This document shows, piece after piece, positions 55,423-64,000 of a DNA stretch of 64,000 nt; within the stretch, counting starts at the first letter, position 1; each line of letters opens with the position of its first letter. This stretch comes from Pratylenchus scribneri (Eukaryota > Nematoda > Chromadorea > Rhabditida > Pratylenchidae). Under the pieces are notes generated by a model. It had not been told where the DNA came from. It worked only from the letters and a program-made list of their open reading frames with translations, and ran no database searches. Position numbers and translations under genes: made by a program. Where the stretch lies: contig JAQSEB010000002.1 in NCBI GenBank assembly GCA_030063045.1, positions 3,658,001 through 3,722,000 on the forward strand, read 5' to 3'.

Positions 55423-58400
55423 ATGGCAAATAAATTTGTTTCCACCGAGCAGCGTAATCTTCTCATCCGTTCCAAAGTGCCAATTAGACGAAGGCAACAT
55501 TTTCAGCGAAAAATTCTGCAAGATCGATTTTGTCAAGAGTTGAAGGAATTCCTCAATGATCCGAGTAAATTTAGGCAAAAATGACCCAAAAATGGAGAAA
55601 ATTGCAGATGGCAGTTGGTTTTTGGTTTGTGGAATGGTCGGTTCCGGCAAGTCAAAATTGGTCAGCGATGTTCTCTATGATAGGCCTGAATTTTGTTTTG
55701 CCCTGATCAGCCGGCTTATTTGGTTGGAAATTGAATTGAATGGGAGGGAATTAGGCAATTTTGCCATTTTCATTATATTTGATGTTTTTGTAAGAGCAAA
55801 ATGAGTTATATCCAATAATATTGAAAACAAATGGAATCATTTAAAATTCACAGAATTATGGTTAAAAAGATCGAATAAATTATGAAAAATGGTCGCAAAC
55901 ATATCTTGAACCATATTTCCTCAAAAGATGATAAAATCTCTTCAAAAAACTTAAAAATTACTCGAAATTGGTTTGGTCAAAAGTTTTAATTAGTCAAATT
56001 TGGCTGGGCTTCAAATTGGGAATTAATTGCAGGCTCAAAGAATGCTCCCCAAATCGTCTGTCATCAATGAGCGAGAAGGAGGAGGAATGGGCCACATTCG
56101 CCAAAGAATCCACTTTGATCAGTTCATTTGGCCTAAATGATGGCCAACAAGTTGAGGAATTTGTGGACGAGAGCGAATTGGATGAAATGGATAATTGGCA
56201 AATGTTGGGCCAAACAATGGCCAGGGAATTGGCCAATGGAATGGTGCCAAAAGGGAAATTAAATATTAAGATGACCATCATATTTTAGGTGGACACACTT
56301 TTGTTATTGGATGGAGTGACCAGCGGCGATACAGTTCGATTCTTTGATGAATTCAAGGTTAAAATTAGGGGAATCTGATATTTTTTATGCCAGCAAATTT
56401 GGCATAGAATAATTCAAAATTTTGTCAATAATTTTTAATTGCGTTTATCTCATTGAATAGAGCCTAGAAAATTTATATTAAATGAATAATTGAACTAACA
56501 TTTGCTAAATCTTTATTCTTAAATAAGCCTAATGCAAAATGAGGTAGCCCAATTTGTCGCCATTTGTGAACGAATTTTTTGATTTGTTTATTATAATTAA
56601 TTAGCTGATTATTTAACTAATTAAATTAATTTTATTTAAATTGATTAAGAATTGATAACTGTAACCAAAAACGATTTAAATGTTTTATTTTGGATTAGCG
56701 AAATTTTCATTTTCGGCACAACACCGACATTTCTAAATCTGAAGCCTGAAATCATTTAAATTAAATAAAATTGATATGATTTGATAGGGAAAAGTCATCT
56801 CTTAAATTAGATTACAAAAATGAGAAGTGACAATTTATTAAAAAGACTTCAAATTAGAGTGTATTCTGTATCATATCCATAAAAAACATAAAGAATTTCG
56901 TCCTTTTAATTTAAATGCAAATATTAATATTAATTTTGAAATTATCCAAATAAATAATTAAAAAGCTCTATTCAATGATATAAAAATAATAATTAAATAA
57001 AAACTAAATATATATTATTATTCCAATACTGAATTATTCAGTGCCAAATTTGTTGGTATAAGATTTTGGGATGTACCAAAAATAAATTAAATGTTTGAAA
57101 ATTATTTGAAAAAATTAGCCAGAGAATTGTAAATTGTTGGCCACAAGCACAAATTGTGAAATATTCCGAATGGTTGATGGGCTGAGAATATTTCGAATGG
57201 ATGAATGCAATGAATTGAGCCAAGAAGAATTAGCACAAATGGCAAAATGCTTTGGAATAAAGGCAACAAAATTTGGCCTCATTTTGTTTAAAAAATGAAA
57301 AGATTTTAGGAGGAATTCACAGAACAAAATTTGGAATGGATTTTGCAAGAAACTGGCGGCAATTTGGCATTATTGGACAAAATATTCACACTGGCCAGAG
57401 GCGATCAAAAAATGTGAGTGGATTGGATTAGCGGTTGGCGCGATCGATTATAACTTATTTTTTACCTAACCAATTTTGATAATTTTAGTATCAAATTAAT
57501 GAGAAAACTCAGCGCTATCAAATGATATAAATTTTAATCAAATTGATTAAAAATTGGTGGAATTATTCCTAAAAAGGCATTAAATAATTTTATAAGGGAT
57601 GATTGGAATCTTTGTTAATTTTTGGAGCATAATTCTATATAATCTAAACCATATTTAGAAATTTTTATATAATTTTATAGCTATTTCTTTAATTAAATAC
57701 CAAAAAATTAAAACTGATCCACTTCTCACATAGTTATAATCATTCGCGCAAGTAGGGCAACTCTGAGTTGGTTAGTGGTGAAAGCCAATATCTCAGAGCA
57801 TAATGTATCATTAAAATAATTTTTATCTCATTTAATAGAGCAAAATACTCTATTAGCTCATATAAAAATTAAATTCTAAAATCAATCTAAAAATTTTTTA
57901 ATATTCAAAAACTTTCGAATTTTTCTCATTTTTGGCCACTTTTATTCAATTCATTATAATTTACTTTATTTAATTTATAAGAAATGATTTTAATATCACT
58001 CGATAGATAATTCGTTGCTCTATAAAATAAATATAAAAACATTATGGCTCTGATTAGATATTATAAAGCAAGTCTGCCACTAATCGTCGCTGCCCAATTT
58101 GGGCTGCCACTCATCAGAGTTAAAATATTTTAAATTTTCCAGTTTCAATTCATTGTTGGCGAATTTTGCAAACACAAATCATTCACTCTCTGAATTCAAT
58201 TGCCATAGTACATATTCGTATACAAGTTTGGAAAGGCCGATACAAAAATGCATGGAAATGGTCAAAAATAAAAAAAAATTTATTTAAAAATATTTTAAAT
58301 TTAGATAGGCAATAGAATTGGCCAAAATTTTTTGCATTGTTCCGTTTTGGAACGATCCATTTGGACTCCATTTGAGGTACAAAAAAATTGGCTATCATTC

Positions 58401-59551
58401 CAATTTAATTTTTTTCAGATAATTTCGATGATTTGGCCATTGGACATTTGCGGCATGAATGATGATGCCCAAAATGATGGCCTCATTCTCCAGCAAATTC
58501 AAACTGTCACCCATCATTCACTTTTGGATTTTTGTCAACCAAAGTATGCCAATTACCCAAAAATTAATTCTCGGGGTTGATGAGTCGAGACTCGAGAGTC
58601 GAGACTTTTTATTCAAAAATTTATCTTTTTTCTATTACAGATGCCAAAAATATCTCATCAGACAGAAATCTTTCAAATTATTAATATCTCTTTGGGGTTA
58701 ATCATTTTCCTTATTAGGACATTTTGATATCAAACTATAAAAGGGCACCAAAAATAAAAGCAAAAATTTCTCATTCTGGCCTATTTTTCCGCTTTTTGGT
58801 CATAAATATTTGCTAATTATTATTATTATCAAACCATTGATACTTACTCTAATCAATTCAACCCAATCAGTGCAATAAATTCATAAAAATTTGCTAAAAC
58901 TACTTTTAATTCATTCGAAAAATTCAATTTGGTTTCGGAACCATAAATTTTATTATCATATGAAATATCTTAACTTATTTAAGAATTAAATAAAATTTTA
59001 AATCTGATAATCCAGTCGGATTTTCTCAATCTTTTCTATAAGAGAGTCTCGACTAATTATAATTAGAAAGAGTTGGATCCGAAAATTCTTCCAATTTTGC
59101 ACACCTAAAATGCTAAAATTTGTCCCAATTTTCAGCAAATTTCGCCTTCAACCACTTATCCAAAATTTTCTGCTCCATTCTTTGCCCAATTCCCATCAAA
59201 TTTTCATGGTAAATTCAAATTCCCAAAATGCATTTAATTTTTTAATTTTGCAGAGAAGTTGTCAATGTTTATTGGCCAAATTACGGCAATCGGATACGAA
59301 CGGGCCAGAGAGAAAATATTTGGCCCAAAATGAGCGAAGATTATTGGATTTGATGAAAATTATCCAAAAAATGCCTCCGAAAGGGAATGTCCGCCAAATT
59401 AATGGGGTAAATATTAAAATTTAATGGCAAATTAATTCATTTAAATTTATAGGCCAACGGACAATCTTCCTCATTTTTTGGTGATTATTTAAATCCAACT
59501 GGCTTGGCCAATATGTTTTACCGCTCAATGTCTTGGCCAGAAAAAAAATGA
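55423..59551 (+). CDS. ced-4: CED-4/Apaf-1-like NB-ARC protein without a visible CARD
   Basis: Cell-death adaptor; in C. elegans CED-4 assembles and activates the caspase CED-3. Exons: 55423-55564, 55608-55722, 56033-56243, 56289-56357, 57119-57262, 57310-57413, 58143-58260, 58309-58376, 58419-58543, 59136-59208, 59254-59406, 59453-59551; about 473 residues against about 550-570 for CED-4. P-loop WFLVCGMVGSGKSKL (about 51-65), then RLIWLKECS (like SIVWLKDSG), Walker B LLLLDGV (second acidic residue replaced by Gly), a sensor-I segment KLLATSTN where CED-4 has TTRD, EILQET-GGN-like helix, TYSYTSLERPIQKCMEM (like PYSYKSLAMALQRCVEVL), winged-helix region AIELAKIFCIVPFW and WPLDIC, then NKFRLQPLIQNFLL. 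The intron at 57263 starts GC. Exon 58309-58376 ends one base out of phase with the next exon. No CARD exon was found upstream. Confidence 0.82.
56560..56800. repeat. Dispersed repeat, family D (ced-4 intron)
   Basis: Contains AATTAATTTTATTTAAATTG and ATTAAGAATTGATAACTG, with an inverted part AAATAAAATTGATATGATTT on the right. Confidence 0.5.
57470..57690. repeat. Dispersed repeat, family D (ced-4 intron)
   Basis: Contains AGTATCAAATTAATGAGAAA, CAAATGATATAAATTTTAAT and TTAAAAATTGGTGGAATTAT. Same family as 24110-24440. Confidence 0.5.
57790..58080. repeat. Dispersed repeat, family E (ced-4 intron)
   Basis: Contains AGAGCATAATGTATCATTA, TTTTATCTCATTTAATAGAG and TCACTCGATAGATAATTCG. Directly follows the family-D block in the same intron. 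Confidence 0.5.
58720..58870. repeat. Dispersed repeat, family C (ced-4 intron)
   Basis: Contains ACATTTTGATATCAAACT, GCCTATTTTTCCGCTTTTTG and GGTCATAAATATTTGC. Same family as 7380-7490. A TCGAGACTCGAGAGTCGAGA motif sits just upstream at about 58582-58605. Confidence 0.45.
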
Positions 59552-60280
59552 AGGGATGATTAATTATTGCTTAATTAAATATTTTACATTCATAATAATT
59601 CCATACAATTTTTGCAATAAATTCATTAAATTAATAAAAATAAAAGACACCATTTTTTCTCATTTACATAATTTCTATTTTATTCGACATCAATTGTGCT
59701 AATCGAATTAAAAGGCAAATGCTTATAAAGAGGTAATTCTGAAAAATGGAATTATTATAAAATTCAATTTCAAGTGGTCCTACACAAATATTTTTTTTAT
59801 TGAGTATGTCTTTGGGACCTTCTTATGTGGCCTCTTTTTATTTATAGTGAAAATTGGAAAGTCGGTACAGTAATTTCTTTTGAGAATGCATGAGGAAAAA
59901 TGCCTAAAGGAAACTTCATTTATTTACTTCATTTATATTCGATTTTTGATATTTAAATTATTATATAGTAAAAATATAAATCCAAAAATATCTGCAAATT
60001 TTCTGATAAAAAAATTGCCAAAGCTGGAAATGTTTTTTTCTCCTTAATCGGGTATCGGGATTTGCGAGTGATTTGATGAAGAAAGAGGGGATAAAAGGAT
60101 ATGATTGATGATCCGGATGATCGGCGCGAATGTTCGCCAGATTATCCCGATCCTTTCAGCTTCCATTCACTTTCATAAAAGATCGAAAAAATCATTGCTG
60201 CAAAAGCAAAATTATTTCTTCAATATATCTGCATTATTCTCCAATTTTGCTATTTTTTATTGCCAAAAAATTCAGCAAAA
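59552..60280. other. Intergenic, AT-rich
   Basis: 3' flank of the ced-4-like gene with AATAAATTC and AATAAAAATAAAAG signals at about 59610-59645, then the upstream region of the next gene (less AT-rich from about 60040: GATGATCCGGATGATCGG). No further gene seen. Confidence 0.6.
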
Positions 60281-62599
60281 ATGATAGGAAAGCAAATTTT
60301 ATTGTTCACATTTGTTGGCATTTTCCTTAAATATTCATTTGCCAAAGAGGTGCCGTTAGGTTTGAGACCAGCTAAAGCAGTGGATGAACCGGAGAAACCA
60401 ATTGTGCCAAAACTGGAACAGCAACAAAATCAACAACAAATGGAATTGGGATTGGAGGAGGTGCGAAATTGGGTAATAACCTAATTTATGGCATAAATGA
60501 TTGAAGCGATTTATCTCAACAATGGCTGAACTTTTTTGAATAGAGTAGAAAATTCTATATTAAAATTGCTAGAATACACTGAAAATAACAATTTTTTAAT
60601 GGACAAAAAAATATAAAAAAAGGGAGTGAGAAATAGGAAAAGCCAACAATTTATGGCATAAATAATTGAATCCATTAATCAGGACTTTGACTGAACAAGA
60701 TTTAATTTAATTTATATATTGTAAAGATAAGAACAGAAAATTCCAGAAAATTCTCAATTAGAATTATTACAATTCGTGTGGAATTTTTAACTTTTTATCA
60801 AATTTAAAAGTCAAAAAATTCGACCATTTTCATTTAAAGCATCAAAACTTTATTTAATAAAATTAGTTTATAAATTGAATTCAATCAAATTCTATAGAGA
60901 ATTTTTTGTTCAATTCGATTATGATTTTATGTATTTAAAACAGTTCAGACAATGTAGAATTATTTGATATTTTATCAACTCTTTTCCATTTAGCAATCCC
61001 CAAATAATGTGGCACACCAATCAGCAGCGGCAGAAAATGGCCAAAATAAAGCGGAAGAGGGAAATGCGCGAAATGAGGAAGTGAATTTGAGAATGATAGC
61101 AGCATTTTTTAATGGAATTATTTCTTAGCAAAATGCCATTGCCGAAAAGCCGCCATTGGTTTTTCAGAAAAGTGGAAAAAGTAAACGCCGATTGAGTCCA
61201 TTGGTGCCGGGGACAGCGGGCACTCAAGTTGTACAACAAGTTATTAAGGTAAATGAAATAATATGATATTTATTTTAATAACAAAAATTAAGAACATTAA
61301 AGAGTCTTATGAACATTTATAAGGAAAATTCAAGGCGAAAAGAAAGGATTTTAGTAAAAGAAGGTATTTTGGCCCATAGTTCACAAAGAGTCATTGCCAA
61401 TCCGAGGAATTTTTATGAAATTTGAAAGTCAAAAGTACCTTCTGGAATTTGGCTTTTTGAAAATCCAAGTTTTTATGTCTTTTAATTTGATTAACTAGAA
61501 TTTGTTGAGGAAAAGCTATTTTACAAATTGTTTTAAATATTCATTAAAAATCCACTTTTTAGAGGTTATTTAGGACTTTCAAATGGCATTTAGTCTTCCT
61601 AAATTAGTTACTTCCTTCTCAAGCTATGGTCAAAATATTGGCCAAAGTATATTGAGTCCTTCATAATTTATATTAATTATATTTAGCCAAATCCGGAACA
61701 ATCGGATGCCATTTTCAGTGCTGGAACATCGGCAAAACCGGCAATTCGGACCGTAAATTTTTTTCAAAATTCAAAAATATTCCAAAAAGAAAATCAGATT
61801 CCACCACCAGCCGGCAAAGATTATGGAGTGAACACATTGCTACAGACGAATTTAGTCGATTCAAAGGGCAGAGTGCTTAAAGGGGTAATTTTTAAATAGA
61901 TCAAAAATTGGTACAAATATAAAATTTTAATTGATCAAATTTAATGGAAATGCCCCTAATAAGGCATATTCATTTCCTTCATGGCCTTCTTTTCCTTTTA
62001 TTTATTAGTTCTAGCATAAAAAGAATGAGGATATTGTATCTCAGAAATGGGAAATGAATAAGGGAAAATGCCTTCATTTCTTCTTAAATAGATGTGCCCC
62101 TTAGGCACGACCATCCCAAATTTCCTTCGTCGCCTTCTTTGTCCTTTTTGCATACGGTATTAGAGGAAAAGAGGAGGAATACTGTATCTCAAAAAGGGAA
62201 ATGGATGAGAGTGAAAATGCCTTGAGATTGACTCATTTATTCTTCTTCTTTTTGTTGACTTTTAATTTAATATGATCTCATAATTTTAATTTATTTGTTT
62301 TTTTTTGTATGAAAATTAATAAAAATAATAAACAAATTATCAATTTAATGCATTTTAAAAAGTTTCAAAAAACAATCTTATTAGATGTCAAGATTTGAAA
62401 AGCATACTTTATTAAAGCTTTAATAATTACAGGTAAGTGCAGTGCCAATTCCTGTACCGGATATTCGAAATGAAAAAGCTAGGTAAATCACTTAATATTT
62501 ATTCAAATTTTCAATGCAAATTCTCATTTTAGTAGAGCATCAGCAAGTCGAGTGGAAACGGAAGCAGAAAAAGCCGTACAAATAAATTTCAGTGGCTGA
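60281..62599 (+). CDS. Secreted low-complexity protein, unknown function
   Basis: Seven exons: 60281-60472 (a donor at 60461 is also in phase), 60994-61080, 61129-61248, 61687-61752, 61798-61884, 62433-62482, 62533-62599; about 222 residues, all introns GT-AG and almost all in phase 0. A signal peptide is clear (MIGKQILLFTFVGIFLKYSF then AK). The mature protein has no cysteine and is rich in Gln, Glu, Ala, Pro and Lys (KLEQQQNQQQMELGLEEV, then SAAAENGQNKAEEG). It includes a basic patch KSGKSKRRLSP that could be a furin-like cleavage site and a repeated IPxP/IPPP element. It is predicted to be largely disordered. No family is recognised. Small exons in uniform phase make exon shuffling or alternative exon use easy. 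AAATAAAATAAATG follows the stop. Confidence 0.7.
61375..61660. mobile_element. MITE-like inverted repeat, family A
   Basis: Right arm CCACTTTTTAGAGGTTATTT, TTTCAAATGGCATTTAGTC and GTTACTTCCTTCTCAAGC; the left arm is degenerate. Intron of the secreted-protein gene. Confidence 0.65.
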
Positions 62600-63720
62600 T
62601 TTTTTACACAATTATTTATTGTTTTTATTAATTTATTTGACAATGAAATAAAATAAATGATAAATTTTATTGATTAGTTTATTTTATTGACCAATCACAT
62701 TTTGTTTTATTTTGTTTTGTTTTTATTCCTTCATTATTGTAAGAAAAGATGCGTCAAAAATGAGAATTGACTAGCTGAAACGAAATGGCCAAAATGAGAG
62801 TCAAAGTTGGAGGAATAAATCATGTATATTTTATCGTCTATGTTCTTTGTTAATATTAGCATAAATTATGTTGAATAAAGAACGGAATATAAATATTTAA
62901 GCCTAAAATTCCTTCCAATTTTTGGAAATAATTCCCTTTAAATCCCAATCCAATTCCCATTCTCAGTCCCCAAAATCGCCCAATTTGATTAATTCATTCT
63001 GGCTCCGAGGAATATTTTATTCCATTTTCTCAATACATTTTCATCCACCAAATCCCCTTCCCCGGATTTGTTGATCATTTCAGGTCCAGTCTCGATCTCG
63101 ATCTTTTCCCATCAACCTTCCAATTCTGCCAGAAAACAAAGTCATTCAATTTCTTTTTTTTTAAAAATTTTTCATCTTCAGAAGTCTCCATTCATTCTAT
63201 ATGGCCCATTTGCCATTGCAGAGCCAGCTGCCGGTAGCATTAGTTTTCCAGACCACCATATTTTCATCCTTCCTGTTTTTTCCCATCCAAATTCTTTTTC
63301 TTTCCCATTTAAGATTAGGCCACAAAATAAAGCCATTCAATTCTTCTTTTTCTTTCCTCACAAGTCAATCTTCATTCATTCATCAATGCCGCCACATTTG
63401 TTATTGCCGCCAGCTGCCATCTGCCAACAGCAAAAGTTGTCCAGATCCAGACCACCCACATTATCCTTCTTCCCATTCTCTCTTCAAATTGGATATGCCG
63501 TTTTGAAGCCGTTTAGTCGCTTTGCCCAATTTCCCGATTTATAAGCTTTAGCTGGCAATTGTTCCCCTCAGATTCCTCGTCCAATCCTTTCCCAATTTTT
63601 CCCATTTTAAATACGCATAGCTAAATCATCAATTCTAACTTTGCTTCTATCCAAGTATATACAATAGAAAAATTTTCGAATAAAAATTAATAATTATATT
63701 AAAATTAGATTATTTTTAAG
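62600..63720. other. Intergenic with a strong pyrimidine bias
   Basis: 3' flank signals to about 62680, then AT-rich. From about 62930 to 63600 the + strand is dominated by C and T. Long overlapping frames here (for example 63068-63544) follow from the skew and have no family resemblance. Confidence 0.5.
63084..63430. repeat. Diverged two-copy tandem repeat of about 165 bases
   Basis: Both copies share, in order, TCCAG, TTTTCCCATC, AA(A/C)AAAG(C/T)CATTCAATT, TCTCCATTCATTC / CTTCATTCATTC, and end in CAGCTGCC (about 63228 and 63413). The start of a third copy (CCAGATCCAGACC) follows. Confidence 0.6.
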
Positions 63721-63930
63721 AGAATATGGGCTGTACGTTGGGTTGCAGCCGTGATGATCGGGTGTCAGGGACAGCATGTGGAGCGCTGTTGCCTGTACCA
63801 CGACGCTGAGTATTGCGATCAAAGCAGCTTTAGAGTTCAAGGGATGGTGTTCAAAGGCATTCGACGTGATGTGTCCCAGTGTGAAAGCGTTCGGAGCTCC
63901 ATATCATTGGAGCGGGAATTCATCGAATGA
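63721..63930 (+). CDS. Partial gene at the right edge: Cys-rich exon with a CC-x-x-HD motif
   Basis: After an acceptor-like TTATTTTTAAG at 63720, one frame reads RIWAVRWVAAVMIGCQGQ, then HVERCCLYHDAEYCDQSSF, and continues to TGA at 63928. The CC-x-x-HD core with a following Cys resembles the active-site helix of secreted phospholipase A2 (CC-x-x-HD-x-C). The spacing to the next Cys is not canonical, and the usual Ca-binding Gly loop is not evident. The block is clearly less AT-rich than its surroundings, consistent with coding. An overlapping second frame runs open to the window end and is also Cys-containing (DYDCKCSSCTGSHRC), so the true frame is uncertain. Confidence 0.35.
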   Translation, partial: RIWAVRWVAAVMIGCQGQHVERCCLYHDAEYCDQSSFRVQGMVFKGIRRDVSQCESVRSSISLEREFIE

Positions 63931-64000
63931 GTATAAACATGACTATGACTGCAAATGTTCGTCATGTACTGGATCCCATCGTTGTAATAGTAAGATTTAG

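Noticed and set aside
63068..63544. 158-codon plus-strand frame
   Set aside because: A long C/T-biased strand keeps several frames open at once; peptide is Phe/Ser/Pro-rich with no pattern, and the region is a diverged tandem repeat.

Overview
The window is AT-rich nuclear DNA from a nematode. Genes are split into many short exons with small introns (about 40-100 bases, plus some long repeat-filled ones). The recognisable proteins match the nematode gene set: fibulin with conserved C and D ends, kinesin-II KLP-11/KIF3B, NHERF/NRFL-1, CED-4, a divergent Cys-loop channel, a SPRY protein and small Ly6-like GPI-type proteins. Several introns use GC-AG borders, a habit reported for some plant-parasitic nematodes. 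With the SPRY gene and two short secreted unknowns this hints at a tylenchid plant parasite, but the species cannot be fixed from the sequence.

Layout. 1-958: a 24-base minisatellite and the last two exons of a DUF4139-like protein (+). 1668-2761: SPRY-domain gene (+). 5584-16086: fbl-1 (+), with alternative 3' ends at 13854 (C form) and 16086 (D form). 16751-17139: a broken Ly6-like gene (-). 18600-23029: a three-exon gene for a membrane-anchored protein (-) whose 2.9-kb intron carries two Ly6-like genes on the opposite strand. 23703-30502: klp-11 (-), 16 exons. 33466-44426: nrfl-1 (-), 19 exons, two PDZ domains. 48449-49845: secreted protein of unknown function (-). 50913-52925: Cys-loop ligand-gated channel subunit (-). 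55423-59551: ced-4-like NB-ARC gene (+) with no recognisable CARD. 60281-62599: secreted, low-complexity protein (+). The right edge holds an incomplete Cys-rich exon.

The non-coding part is dominated by repeats. One 24-base minisatellite recurs as six separate arrays in both orientations (about 3.2 kb in total), in introns of fbl-1, klp-11 and nrfl-1 and between genes. Several families of short inverted-repeat (MITE-like) elements are scattered through introns, and at least four larger inverted-repeat elements are well delimited: 11041-11460 with a second element nested inside, 15477-15895, 47564-48124 and 54080-55255.

The genes do not form a pathway. They look like an ordinary nematode gene neighbourhood. 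The oddities are a one-base frame break in fbl-1, splice-phase conflicts in ced-4 and one Ly6-like gene, a GT-GG intron in nrfl-1, degenerate nucleotide-binding motifs in ced-4, and the repeat landscape. Exon borders were placed by eye from splice signals, reading phase and protein-family resemblance; no transcript data were available.
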